Origin: Phytohabitans suffuscus
Lineage (GTDB): Bacteria; Actinomycetota; Actinomycetes; Mycobacteriales; Micromonosporaceae
Length of the DNA: 64,000 nucleotides
Assembly: GCF_011764565.1 (NCBI RefSeq)
Contig: NZ_AP022871.1
Location: forward strand, 5,146,320 to 5,210,319
Direction: 5' to 3'
Part shown: in pieces, positions 37,831 to 46,896 of the stretch
Layout of the letters: every line of letters starts with the position of its first letter
Numbering within the stretch: position 1 is the stretch's first letter
Notes under the pieces: generated by a model
Told to the model about the DNA's origin: nothing
Databases searched by the model: none
The model's input: the letters and a program-made list of their open reading frames with translations, nothing else
Made by a program: the position numbers and the translations under genes

Positions 37831-38849
37831 GCGAGAACGCACTCACCCTCGCCGACCTCGAGGCGACGCCGCCGCACGTGCAGCTCGAACAGGCGCTGTT
37901 CGAGGTCAAGCGAGTGATCGTCGGTCAGGATCGGCTGGTCGAGCGGCTGCTCACCGCGCTGCTGGCGGACGGGCACTGCCTGCTGGAGGGCGTGCCCGGC
38001 GTGGCGAAGACGCTCGCCGCGCAGACGCTGGCGACCGCGGTGGGTGGCAACTTCAGCCGGATCCAGTTCACGCCGGACCTGGTGCCGTCCGACATCGTCG
38101 GCACCAGGATCTACCGGTCGTCGAAGGAGACCTTCGACGTCGAGCTGGGCCCGGTGATGGCCAACCTGGTACTCGCCGACGAGATCAATCGCGCGCCGGC
38201 CAAGGTGCAGTCCGCGCTGCTGGAGGCGATGGCCGAGCGCCAGGTCTCCATCGGCGGGAAGTCGTACCCGGTACCCGATCCGTTCCTGGTCCTCGCGACC
38301 CAGAACCCGATCGAGTCCGAGGGCGTCTACCAGCTGCCGGAGGCGCAGCGGGACCGGTTCCTGATGAAGGTCGTGGTGGACTACCCGACCGACGAGGAGG
38401 AGCTGGGCATCCTGTACCGGATGGGCACGACGCGGCCGGAACCGCGCACCGTGCTCGATCCGGCGCGGCTGCGGGCGCTGCAGGAGCTGGCGCGCGGCGT
38501 GTTCGTGCACCACGCGCTCGCCGAGTACATCGTCCGGCTCGTCGTCGCGACGCGGCGGCCGGACCGGTTCGGCGCCGGCGACGTGAAGTCGCGCCTGGCG
38601 TACGGCGCGAGCCCGCGGGCCACGCTCGGGCTGGTGGCGGCCGCGCGGGCGCTGGCGCTGCTGCGGGGCCGCGACTACGTGCTGCCGACCGACATCACCG
38701 ACCTGGCGGTCGACGTGCTGTCACACCGGCTGGTGCTGTCGTTCGACGCGGTCGCCGACGGCGTGGGCGCGGACTCCGTCGTGCGCCGGCTGGTCGAGGC
38801 GGTGCCACCGCCGCGCATCGCACCCCACCAGGCGGAGAGGGCGGCGTGA
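37827..38849 (+). CDS. MoxR-family AAA+ ATPase
   Basis: 340-residue chaperone-like ATPase. Walker A is GVPGVAKT, Walker B LADEINRAP, sensor 1 ATQNPIES and the arginine-finger region LPEAQRDRFLMK. MoxR proteins act with DUF58 and VWA partners in maturing or activating target protein complexes, often metal-dependent or envelope-associated. GTGA overlaps join it to the small protein before and the DUF58 gene after, a tightly coupled operon. Confidence 0.93.
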   Translation: MSENALTLADLEATPPHVQLEQALFEVKRVIVGQDRLVERLLTALLADGHCLLEGVPGVAKTLAAQTLATAVGGNFSRIQFTPDLVPSDIVGTRIYRSSKETFDVELGPVMANLVLADEINRAPAKVQSALLEAMAERQVSIGGKSYPVPDPFLVLATQNPIESEGVYQLPEAQRDRFLMKVVVDYPTDEEELGILYRMGTTRPEPRTVLDPARLRALQELARGVFVHHALAEYIVRLVVATRRPDRFGAGDVKSRLAYGASPRATLGLVAAARALALLRGRDYVLPTDITDLAVDVLSHRLVLSFDAVADGVGADSVVRRLVEAVPPPRIAPHQAERAA

Positions 38850-39820
38850 ACGAGGGATACGCGTCCATCCACGAGCTGGCGCCGGAACGGCGGCTGCGGC
38901 GGCTGGAGCTCACCATCACCCGGCGGCTCGACGGGCTGCTGCACGGCCAGTACCTCGGCCTGCTCCCCGGGGCGGGCAGCGAGCTGGCCGGCAGCCGGGA
39001 GTACCGGCCGGGCGAGGACGAGGTGCGCCGCATGGACTGGTCGGTCACCGCGCGTACGGCGGTGCCGCACGTCCGCGAGGTCGACGCGGACCGCGAGCTG
39101 ACCACCTGGCTGCTCGCGGACGCCACGCCGAGCATGGACTTCGGCACGGCGGAGATCGAGAAGCGGGAGCTGGCCGTGGCGGCGACCGCGGCTGTCGGTT
39201 TCCTCACCGCCGGATCGGGCAACCGGCTCGGTGCGCACGTGCTCGGGGTGGAGTCGATCCGGCGCTTCCCGGCCCGTACCGGACGCACGCACCTGCTCGG
39301 CCTGCTGCGGGCACTGCTCGCCGTACCCCGTGGGGGTGAGGGAGCCCAGCCACCCGCACTGGCCGAGGCGATCGCGGGCATGCGCCGGTCGGCGCCGCGG
39401 CGGGGCCTGGTGGTCGTGGTCTCGGACTTCCTGGACGGCCTTCCCGAGTCGGACGACCCGGAGGCCCGGCCGGACTGGGAGGAGGAGCTGCGCCGGGTGG
39501 CGGTACGCCATCAGGTGCTGGCGGTCGAGGTGGCCGACCCGCGCGAGCTGGAGCTGCCCGACGTCGGCCTGATCACGCTGGTCGACCCGGAGAGCGGGCG
39601 GCGGCGCGAGGTGTCCACAGGGGACCGCCGGCTGCGGGAGCGGTACGCGGCGGCGGCCGCGGCGCAGCGGGAGACCGTGCGGCGAGCGCTGCGCAGGGTC
39701 GGCGCGGCACACCTTCCACTTCGGACAGACCGGGACTGGGTAGCCGACATCGTGCGGCACGTGTACGCCCAGCGCCGCTTGGCGACCGCGGCGGCGCGAC
39801 CGACACAGGGGACGGTATGA
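38846..39820 (+). CDS. DUF58 domain protein
   Basis: 324 residues with the family signature SREYRPGEDEVRRMDWSVTART followed by a degenerate VWA-like fold (LLADATPSMDFG, RRGLVVVVSDFLDG). The MIDAS-like DxTxS is only partly kept. DUF58 proteins are regular partners of MoxR ATPases. A GTGA overlap with moxR and an ATGA overlap with the VWA gene argue for equimolar co-production. Confidence 0.92.
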   Translation: MNEGYASIHELAPERRLRRLELTITRRLDGLLHGQYLGLLPGAGSELAGSREYRPGEDEVRRMDWSVTARTAVPHVREVDADRELTTWLLADATPSMDFGTAEIEKRELAVAATAAVGFLTAGSGNRLGAHVLGVESIRRFPARTGRTHLLGLLRALLAVPRGGEGAQPPALAEAIAGMRRSAPRRGLVVVVSDFLDGLPESDDPEARPDWEEELRRVAVRHQVLAVEVADPRELELPDVGLITLVDPESGRRREVSTGDRRLRERYAAAAAAQRETVRRALRRVGAAHLPLRTDRDWVADIVRHVYAQRRLATAAARPTQGTV

Positions 39821-40776
39821 GCTTTGAGAGTCCGCTGCGGCTCTGGCTGCTCGTCGGCGTAGCAGCCATAGCCGGGCTGTACCTGCTGATGCAACGCCGC
39901 CGCAGCCGGTACGCGGTACGTTTCACCAACCTGCGCCTGCTCGACCGGGTGGCGCCCAAACGCCCGGGGTGGCGGCGGCACGTCGCGGCGACCCTCTTCC
40001 TGTCGATGATGGCGTTGCTGGTGGTCGGGTTCGCCCGGCCCAGCGACGACGTGCGGGTGCCGCGCGAGCGGGCCACGGTCATGGTGGCGGTGGACGTGTC
40101 ACTGTCCATGTTGGCCAATGACGTGGCGCCGGATCGCCTGTCGTCGGCCAAGTCCGCGGCGCGCAACTTCGTCGAGGGGCTGCCCGAGCAGTTCAACGTC
40201 GGGCTGGTCGCCTTCGCCGGCAACGCGTCGGTGTTCGTGGCTCCGGTGACCGACCGGGCGGCCATGTACAGCGGCATCGAGCGGCTGGAGGAGGGGAGCG
40301 CGGGCGAGCAGGGCACGGCCATCGGCGAGGCGATCTACGCGGCGCTGGGCTCCATCCAGTCGCTCGACGAGGAGGCCGCGCAGGAGCCGCCGCCGGCCCG
40401 GGTGGTCGTGCTCTCCGACGGGGCCAACACGTCCGGCCGTGACCCGGACGAGGCGTCCGCGGAGGCGACCGCGGCCGGGATACCGGTGGACACGATCGCG
40501 TTCGGCACCTCGACGGGCGCCATCCAGGGCGCCGGCCGCCGGATGAGCGTGCCGGTGGACGGCGAGACGCTCGAGGCGGTGGCCCGGCAGACCGGCGGCA
40601 CGTACCACGAGGCCGGTAGCTCCGACGAGCTGCGCGCGGTGTACGAGGACATCGGCAGCTCGGTCGGGTTCATCACCGAGCGGCAGGACGTCTCGGCCCG
40701 GTTCATCGGCATCGGGCTCGTGCTCGCGCTGATGGCGGCGGCCGCCTCGATGTTCTGGTTCGCACGAATTCCTTAG
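39817..40776 (+). CDS. VWA-domain membrane protein (BatA-like)
   Basis: 319 residues. There are two N-terminal helices (LWLLVGVAAIAGLYLLM, VAATLFLSMMALLVVGF), then an extracytoplasmic von Willebrand A domain with an intact MIDAS (VAVDVSLSM, and threonine/aspartate loops in VVLSDGANTSG). One C-terminal helix (FIGIGLVLALMAAAASMFWF) closes the protein. Such Bat-type proteins anchor the MoxR/DUF58 system to the membrane. Role in this organism unknown. Confidence 0.9.
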   Translation: MSFESPLRLWLLVGVAAIAGLYLLMQRRRSRYAVRFTNLRLLDRVAPKRPGWRRHVAATLFLSMMALLVVGFARPSDDVRVPRERATVMVAVDVSLSMLANDVAPDRLSSAKSAARNFVEGLPEQFNVGLVAFAGNASVFVAPVTDRAAMYSGIERLEEGSAGEQGTAIGEAIYAALGSIQSLDEEAAQEPPPARVVVLSDGANTSGRDPDEASAEATAAGIPVDTIAFGTSTGAIQGAGRRMSVPVDGETLEAVARQTGGTYHEAGSSDELRAVYEDIGSSVGFITERQDVSARFIGIGLVLALMAAAASMFWFARIP

Positions 40777-40788
40777 TGGAGGGTTGAC

Positions 40789-41667
40789 GTGACTGACCTG
40801 AAAGGACTCGGCGAGCCGCGCGGGCCGGGGTTCATCTCACCGGATCTCGACCCGTGGGGCGTGCCCAGGCCGGGCGTACCCGGGGAGGTCGCGAAGGGTG
40901 ACCGGGCGCGGTGGCCGCGGCTGCTGCTCGCGGGCCTCGCGGTGGTGGCCGTCTCCGCCACGTCGGGCGCGATCGCCGGCGGGGTGGTGGCGGACGACGG
41001 CGCGGCGCCCACGGCGACACCGTCCGGACCCGCGCCCGCCGCGGCCCCGCCACCGGCCGCCGGCGGCGTCCCGAACGACCTCGTCGGTGCGGCGGCCACC
41101 GCGCTACAGGGGGTCGTGCAGGTACGCGTGGGCCGTTCGGGCGGCTCCGGCTTCGCGGTGGACGACCGGGGTCACATCATCACCAACAACCACGTGGTGC
41201 AGGGCACCGGGTCGGTGACCGTGGTCGGCCAGGACGGGCGGCGGCTGCCGGCCGAGGTGGTGGGCCGCGACCCGGGCAGCGACATCGCGGTGCTGCGGGT
41301 GAACCAGTCGTCCGGGCTGCGCCCTCTCGCGCTGGCGCAGCCCGGCACCACCCGGGTCGGCGAGCCGGTGCTTGCCGTCGGCTCGCCGCTCGGGCTCTCC
41401 GGCACGGTCACCGCGGGGATCGTGAGCGCGCTCGACCGCCAGGTACGCCTCGGCAACTCGGGCATCCGGCGCGACGCGATACAGACCGACGCCTCGATCA
41501 ACCCCGGCAACTCCGGCGGCCCGTTGGTGAACGCCCGGGGCGAGGTGGTCGGCGTCAACACCGCGATCGCTACGCTGGAGGGCAGCGGCAACATCGGTAT
41601 CGGCTTCGCCATCCCGATCGAGCAGGCCCAGCAGTCGGCGCAGCGGATCATCAGCGGCGGCGGATAG
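40789..41667 (+). CDS. HtrA/DegP-like trypsin-fold protease without PDZ domain
   Basis: 292 residues. A proline-rich cytosolic start, one helix (LLLAGLAVVAVSATSGAIAG) and an Ala/Pro linker precede the extracytoplasmic protease domain. The catalytic triad is complete: His135 (TNNHVV), Asp165 (GSDIAVL) and Ser242 (PGNSGGPL). The protein ends right after the second barrel, so the PDZ domain usual in HtrA is missing. It starts 12 bases after the VWA gene and ten bases before the response regulator, linking MoxR-type envelope maintenance to a stress-sensing kinase. Confidence 0.9.
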   Translation: MTDLKGLGEPRGPGFISPDLDPWGVPRPGVPGEVAKGDRARWPRLLLAGLAVVAVSATSGAIAGGVVADDGAAPTATPSGPAPAAAPPPAAGGVPNDLVGAAATALQGVVQVRVGRSGGSGFAVDDRGHIITNNHVVQGTGSVTVVGQDGRRLPAEVVGRDPGSDIAVLRVNQSSGLRPLALAQPGTTRVGEPVLAVGSPLGLSGTVTAGIVSALDRQVRLGNSGIRRDAIQTDASINPGNSGGPLVNARGEVVGVNTAIATLEGSGNIGIGFAIPIEQAQQSAQRIISGGG

Positions 41668-41676
41668 CGTTCAGCC

Positions 41677-42354
41677 ATGCGCCTGCTCGTTGTGGAAGAC
41701 GAAGAAGACCTGGCCGAGGCCGTGCGCCTCGGCCTGGTCCGTGCCGGCTACGCGGTGGACGTGGCCGGCGACGCGGCGCAGGCGTACGACCGCCTCGCCG
41801 TCAACGCGTACGACCTGATGCTGCTCGACATCAACCTGCCCGACGCGGACGGGTTCAGCGTGTGCCACGCGATCCGGCGCGGGGAGGTGCCGGTCGAGGG
41901 CGGCAGCGACCTGCGGGTGCTGATGCTCACCGCGCGGGGCTCGCTGCACGACCGGGTGCGCGGGCTCGACGAGGGGGCCGACGACTACCTGGTGAAGCCG
42001 TTCGCGCTCGCCGAGCTGCTGGCCCGGGTGCGCGCGCTGCTGCGCCGCGACACCGGCGGCGGCACGGCCGTGCTGGAGGTGGGCGAGATCCGCCTCGACG
42101 TGGCCCGGCACGAGGCGAGCGTGGGCGAGCAGGCGCTGCACCTGACGCCCAAGGAGTTCGGGGTCCTGGAGTACCTGATGACCCGGCCGGGCAACGTGGT
42201 GTCGGCGGAGGAGCTGCTCGAACACGTGTGGGACGAGAACGCCGACCCGTTCACCCAGACCGTCCGGGTGACGGTGGGCACGCTGCGGCGCAAGCTCGGC
42301 GGCGAGTCGATCGAGACAGTGGTGGGGCGCGGCTACCGGTTGAAGGAGGCGTGA
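41677..42354 (+). CDS. OmpR/PhoB-type response regulator
   Basis: 225 residues. The receiver domain starts MRLLVVEDEEDLAEAV with phospho-acceptor Asp51 in LLDINLPD and Lys in LVKPFAL. The winged-helix output domain contains HLTPKEFGVLEYLM and RVTVGTLRRKLGG. It overlaps the kinase gene by one base (TGATG). Likely regulates the envelope operon to which it belongs. Confidence 0.94.
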   Translation: MRLLVVEDEEDLAEAVRLGLVRAGYAVDVAGDAAQAYDRLAVNAYDLMLLDINLPDADGFSVCHAIRRGEVPVEGGSDLRVLMLTARGSLHDRVRGLDEGADDYLVKPFALAELLARVRALLRRDTGGGTAVLEVGEIRLDVARHEASVGEQALHLTPKEFGVLEYLMTRPGNVVSAEELLEHVWDENADPFTQTVRVTVGTLRRKLGGESIETVVGRGYRLKEA

Positions 42355-43536
42355 TGCGTTTCGTCCGCACGATCCGCTTCCGGCTCACCGTGCTCTACTC
42401 GACGCTGCTGTTCGCGCTCGCCGGCGCGGGGCTCGTCGTCACGTACATCGCGGTGGAGCGCACCACCGACCCCAAGCCGATCACCAAGTCGTACGAGGCG
42501 GGCGTCTACAAGTACGGCGTGCGCACCGGCACCATGACCGTGGCCGAGGTCGACGAGATCGAGTCGGCGGTCAACTTCAGCACCCTCGAGACGATGCGCA
42601 ACTACTCGCTGACCGCGCTCGGCGGCCTCTTCGTCGCCAGCCTCGGCATCGGGTGGGTGCTGTCCGGACGGGCGCTGCGGCCGGTCGGGGCGATCGCGCG
42701 TACCGCACGGGAGATCCAGGCCACCGACCTGTCCCGGCGGATCCGGCTCAGCGGCCCCCGGGACGAGCTGCGCGACCTGGGCGACACGATCGACTCGATG
42801 CTCGACCGGCTGGACGAGGCGTTCCGCGCCCAGCGGCAGTTGATCGACGACGCCTCGCACGAGCTGCGCAGCCCGCTCGCGGTGATCCGGGCCAACCTCG
42901 ACGCCTCGCTGATGGACGCGCCGGACGCCAGCGAGCCGGAGCGGGAGCGGGCGATCGCGGTCGTCGACCGGGCCACCACGCGCATGTCGCGGCTCGTCGA
43001 GGACCTGCTGGCCACCGCGCGGCGCAACGCGGTCGCGCTCGCCGACACCGACGTCGACCTCGGCGCCGTCGCGCGCGAGGCGGGGGAGGACTTCACCGCC
43101 ATCGCCGCGGACCGCGGCGTCCGCATCCGGTACGACGTGCGCGGCGACCTGATGCTCATCGGCGACCACGACGCGCTGCGCCGGGCCGCCGGAAACCTGC
43201 TGTCGAACGCGGTGCGCCTGTCACCCGGGGCGGCACGGTGGCCGTGGCGACCGGGCAGGAGGGCGGCTGGCTGTGGCTCGCCATCGCCGACGAGGGCCGG
43301 GTATCTCCGACGACGACCAGCCTCGCGTCTTCGACCGCTTCTGGCGCGGCGCCCATCCGTCCCGTGACCGCCGTACGGGGCTCGGCCTCGCCATCGTGCG
43401 GCAGATCACCGAGTCGCACGGCGGCCACGTGTCGGTCTTCTCGACGCTGGGGGCCGGCAGCACGTTCGTGCTGTGGCTGCCGGCCCGCGACCGCACCGAC
43501 GACGCTCCCGCGCCGTCGGTCTCACCGCTCAGCTGA
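42354..43536 (+). CDS. Sensor histidine kinase (frame broken twice)
   Basis: Repaired length about 394 residues. It has two transmembrane helices around a 60-residue extracytoplasmic loop, a HAMP linker (LRPVGAIARTAREIQATDLS), and a dimerisation helix with His169 in DDASHELRSPLAV. The ATPase follows, with an N box (NLLSNAVRLSPGG), G1 (DEGPGIS), F box (FDRFWRG) and G2 (GLGLAIV). The reading frame is lost at 43225-43231 and again at 43292-43302. Each is repaired by one added G or C. All motifs are otherwise intact, so the protein is almost certainly functional. Its last 8 bp overlap the convergent pectate lyase gene. Confidence 0.9.
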
Positions 43537-45073
43537 CCTTCCCGTACCCCGCTCCCGCGCGGACCGCCGCCGGCACGCTCGCCGCACTGTCCAACGTGTA
43601 CGAGTAGTAGGTGCGCGGCTCCACGACGGATCCGGCCGCCTCACAGGTGCCCGAGTCGACGAACGTGTTGCCCCGGTGCACGAGCCGGCCGGGGCCGCTG
43701 TCCGCGTACCCGCTGGCCGAGAAGCACGGGAACGGCACGTTCTCGAAGTAGTTGTTCTCCACGACCGCGCCGGCCTGCTGCACCGAGGCGACGCCGTAGA
43801 GCTCGTTGTTCAGGAAGTAGTTGTTGAACACGTGCACCGGCTCGCCGAAGCGGATGCGCGGGTGGCGCTGCCGGCTGTTGTCGAAGAAGTTGTGGTGGAT
43901 GGTCACCTTCAGGTGGCCGACGTCGGTGGAGGCGGCACCGTCCGAGTGGCTGATCAGCATGCTCTTGTCGGCGTGGTCGAAGTGGTTCCACGACACGGTC
44001 ACGTAGTCGGCGCCGCGCACGATGTCGATCGAGCCGTCGACCGCGCCGGAGAACGAGTTGTGGTCGATCCAGATGTGGTGCGACTCCTGGCCCACGTTGA
44101 CCGCGTCGTCCTCGGCGTTGGTGAAGCGGAGGTTCCGCACGATCACGTTGTACGAGCGGTAGAAGTCCAGCCCGCCGCCGTTGATGTGCCCCGAGGTGCC
44201 CACCCCGACGATCGTCTTGTTCGGTCGTACCCCCTGCTTGCTGGTGATGTTGATCTGTCCGGCCACCCGGATGGTCAGCGTCTCGGTGCTGTCGATGTAG
44301 TCCAGGAACTCGGTGGCGTTGGTCGCGGTCACCGTGCGCCCGCCGGCGCCGCCGGTGACACCGTTCTGCCCGAGGGCGTTGAGCGAGGCGAACCCGATCG
44401 GCCCGTCGGTGGGTACCGGCGGATCGGTCGTCGGCGGCGGGGTGGTCGGGGGTGGCGTCGCCGGCGGCGCGGTCGCCGTTTCTACTGAGACGTCGTCGAA
44501 GTCGGCCGCCGTGTAGAAGGTGGCGACCCCGACGTCGCCGGAGGTGAACGCGGTGTCGGTGGCGCTCAGCGCGGCCCCGCCGTTCACTGTGGAGCGCAGC
44601 GTCGAGCCGGCCACCTGGAGGCTCACCGTGTACGTGGTGCCCGCCGACACCGCCAGCGAGGTCGAGGCGAGCGTGGTGGCGGTGCCGTTGACGAGCTTCT
44701 TGAGCTCCACCGTGTTGTTGGAGCGCAGCGCCACGTAGTAGTAGCTCGTGGCCGACTGGGCGCGGGCCAGCACCGCGGCGAAGCGGTTGCCGCCACTGAA
44801 CGCGGTCGGCTTCACCTTGGCGCTGACCGTGTAGTCGGTCCAGGACGCCTGGCCGGCGCGGGCGCGGGCGTCGCTGCTCGTACCCGACTGGCGCAGCACC
44901 CGCGACCCGTCGGCGGCGACTGCCCAGGTGCCGCCGCTCGTGGTCCAGCCGCTGCTGTCGCCGTCTTCGAAGTTGTCGCTGAAGAGCGTCGCCGCCTGCG
45001 CGCCGCCGGCTCCGAAGGTGACGGCCGTGAACGCGAGGACAGCGGCCGCGGCCGTGACGGTGATGCGTTTCAT
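43529..45073 (-). CDS. Secreted pectate lyase (PL1) with N-terminal beta-sandwich domain
   Basis: 514 residues. After a signal peptide (ending AQA), a beta-sandwich of the LamG/DUF1080 type (about 28-190; SDNFEDGDSSGWTTSGG) is joined by a Thr/Pro linker (TPPPTTPPPTTDPP) to the PL1 beta-helix. Polygalacturonate-lyase features are HHIWIDHNSFSG, DYVTVSWNHF, and the catalytic arginine in RHPRIRFG. The ATG at 45073 follows GAGGTG. Only ten bases separate it from the upstream lyase gene, so the two are probably co-transcribed. Confidence 0.92.
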   Translation of the reverse strand: MKRITVTAAAAVLAFTAVTFGAGGAQAATLFSDNFEDGDSSGWTTSGGTWAVAADGSRVLRQSGTSSDARARAGQASWTDYTVSAKVKPTAFSGGNRFAAVLARAQSATSYYYVALRSNNTVELKKLVNGTATTLASTSLAVSAGTTYTVSLQVAGSTLRSTVNGGAALSATDTAFTSGDVGVATFYTAADFDDVSVETATAPPATPPPTTPPPTTDPPVPTDGPIGFASLNALGQNGVTGGAGGRTVTATNATEFLDYIDSTETLTIRVAGQINITSKQGVRPNKTIVGVGTSGHINGGGLDFYRSYNVIVRNLRFTNAEDDAVNVGQESHHIWIDHNSFSGAVDGSIDIVRGADYVTVSWNHFDHADKSMLISHSDGAASTDVGHLKVTIHHNFFDNSRQRHPRIRFGEPVHVFNNYFLNNELYGVASVQQAGAVVENNYFENVPFPCFSASGYADSGPGRLVHRGNTFVDSGTCEAAGSVVEPRTYYSYTLDSAASVPAAVRAGAGYGKVS

Positions 45074-45083
45074 GGCGGGCACC

Positions 45084-46103
45084 TCAGATCTTTCCGGCGC
45101 CGGCACCGGCCGGCACGACCGTGGGGACGGTGGAGGCGGGATCCGCCGTGTACGCGTAGTACGTGCGCGGGTCGGGCACGCTGCCGCGCACCTCGATGGC
45201 GTGGTTGCAGGCGACGAGGATGTTGTCGCGCTGCACCATGCGGCCGAGGTCGCCGCTGAAGTCGACGCGGCCGGGGTTGTTGACGCTGTAGAAGTAGTTG
45301 CCCTCGGCCCAGACGCCGGAGTCCATTGTCGACGCGATGCCGTAGCTGTTGTCGTCGTAGTAGTTGTTGTAGACGTGCACCAGCGGCGAGAAGCGCACGC
45401 GCGGGTTGCGCTGGTCGGAGCCGTCGAAGAAGTTGTGGTGGTACGTCACGCGCAGCCGGCCGCTGTCCTGGGCCGCGTTGTCGTCGTCGTGGCCGACGAG
45501 CAGCGTCTTGTCGTGGTCGTAGAAGTGGTTCCAGGAGACCGTGACGTAGTCCGAGCCGCGCTTGATGTCGACCGCGCCGTCGTCGCCGTTGGAGAAGTCG
45601 TTGTGGTCGATCCACACGTGGTGGGTGTACATCTGCACGTTGATCAGGTCGTCCGTCGCGCCGGTGAGGTGCAGGTTGCGGATGATCACGTTGTGTACGG
45701 CGTTCGCCGGCGGGCTCGTCACGTCGTCGTCGACCGGTACCCCGATGTTGAGGCCGCCGCCGGTGAGCCGGGCGTTCGTGCCGACGCCGATGATGGTCTT
45801 GTCCGAGGTCACGTTGTGCATGCCGTCGCTGTTGCCGGTGGGCAGCGCGATCGTGCCGGAGACCTGGATGACGTAGGGGCCGGGGCGGGAGATGTGGTCG
45901 AGGAACTGCGCGGTGGTGGTGGCCGTGACCGTGGGGCCGCCGGCGCCGCCGGTGGTGCCGTCCTGCCCGAGGGCGTCGACGGCGGCGAAGCCGGTCGGGG
46001 CGCTCTCCGCCGCCCGAGCGGGCGCGGCGGGTGTGACGGCGGTCAGGCCGGCCGCGACGAGCGCGGCGGCGAGGGCGGGCCGGAGCACGCTGGCTCGGTG
46101 CAT
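45084..46103 (-). CDS. Secreted pectate lyase (PL1), single domain
   Basis: 339 residues: signal peptide (ending ARA), then the PL1 beta-helix alone. Conserved stretches are GFAAVDALGQDGTTGGAGG, HHVWIDHNDFSNGDDGAVD, DYVTVSWNHFYDHDK and the catalytic arginine in RNPRVRFSPLVHVYNNYY. It is paralogous to the downstream lyase but lacks the accessory domain. The ATG at 46103 gives a normal signal peptide; the longer in-frame start at 46175 would overlap the promoter. It is first gene of a two-gene pectin operon. Confidence 0.93.
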   Translation of the reverse strand: MHRASVLRPALAAALVAAGLTAVTPAAPARAAESAPTGFAAVDALGQDGTTGGAGGPTVTATTTAQFLDHISRPGPYVIQVSGTIALPTGNSDGMHNVTSDKTIIGVGTNARLTGGGLNIGVPVDDDVTSPPANAVHNVIIRNLHLTGATDDLINVQMYTHHVWIDHNDFSNGDDGAVDIKRGSDYVTVSWNHFYDHDKTLLVGHDDDNAAQDSGRLRVTYHHNFFDGSDQRNPRVRFSPLVHVYNNYYDDNSYGIASTMDSGVWAEGNYFYSVNNPGRVDFSGDLGRMVQRDNILVACNHAIEVRGSVPDPRTYYAYTADPASTVPTVVPAGAGAGKI

Positions 46104-46152
46104 GCGGGGTCTGCCTTTCGTGGAGGAGGCGAGGTGGCAGACCCTCGTGGTC

Positions 46153-46166
46153 GGAAAGCGCTTTCC
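46153..46166. promoter_or_regulatory. LacI-type operator of the pectate lyase operon
   Basis: GGAAAGCGCTTTCC is a perfect 14-bp palindrome with central CG, the typical form of actinobacterial LacI/GalR-family operators. It lies five bases downstream of the -10 element, covering the start region. The regulator gene is not adjacent. Confidence 0.75.
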
Positions 46167-46170
46167 AGTC

Positions 46171-46199
46171 ACCATAGGAAGGCGTTACAGCGTTGTCAA
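46171..46199 (-). promoter_or_regulatory. Promoter of the pectate lyase operon
   Basis: On the minus strand TTGACA (46194-46199) and TATGGT (46171-46176) are separated by exactly 17 bp, close to the vegetative consensus. Confidence 0.75.
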
Positions 46200-46225
46200 T
46201 CGGTCATCGCGTACACAATGGACGC

Positions 46226-46891
46226 GTGACTGATCAGCCTCCTGCCTGGAAGCGCCCCCACCAGGGTGAACACCGCTGGCCGGTCGCGCTGGCGATCGCC
46301 GTCGCCGTCGTGCTGCAGTTCCTCACCCCGCAGGAGCTGGCGTTCCACCCGAAGTGGGTGCTGCCCGCCGTCGAGGTCGCGCTCCTGCTCGGCGTGCTGG
46401 TGGTCAACCCGTTCCGGATCGACCGCGAGTCGGCCCTGCTGCGGACGCTGGGCGTCGCGCTGGTGTGCGTGGCGACGCTCGCGCTGCTGTGGTCGACCGG
46501 GCGCCTGGTGCTGGTGCTGGTCCGCGGCCACCAGGCGGACCCCGGCAAGGTGCTGCTCAGCGGCGGGATCATCTGGCTCACCAACGTGATCGTCTTCTCC
46601 ATCTGGTACTGGCTCACCGACCGGGGCGGCCCCGCGGCCCGGGCCAACGCCCGGAAGATCATGCCGGAGTTCCTCTTCCCGCAGATGACGACGCCGGAGC
46701 TCACCCACCACGAGTGGCGGCCGCTCTACCTCGACTACTTCTACCTGGCGTTCACCAACTCCACCGCGTTCAGCCCGACGGACACGATGCCGCTGGCCCG
46801 CTGGGCCAAGGCGGCGATGACGGTGCAGTCGTGCATGTCGTTCCTCATCGTGATCCTGGTCGTCGCGCGGGCCGTGAACACGCTTAACTAG
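46226..46891 (+). CDS. DUF1345-like integral membrane protein
   Basis: 221 residues with about five hydrophobic helices, including WPVALAIAVAVVLQFL, LPAVEVALLLGVLVV, VALVCVATLALLW and a C-terminal CMSFLIVILVVARAV. The segment YLDYFYLAFTNSTAFSPTDTMPL is characteristic of the family, which is of unknown function. The GTG at 46226 has no ribosome site but TACACA about eight bases upstream, so a leaderless transcript is plausible. The following gene starts five bases after its stop. Confidence 0.8.
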   Translation: MTDQPPAWKRPHQGEHRWPVALAIAVAVVLQFLTPQELAFHPKWVLPAVEVALLLGVLVVNPFRIDRESALLRTLGVALVCVATLALLWSTGRLVLVLVRGHQADPGKVLLSGGIIWLTNVIVFSIWYWLTDRGGPAARANARKIMPEFLFPQMTTPELTHHEWRPLYLDYFYLAFTNSTAFSPTDTMPLARWAKAAMTVQSCMSFLIVILVVARAVNTLN

Positions 46892-46896
46892 AGGTT

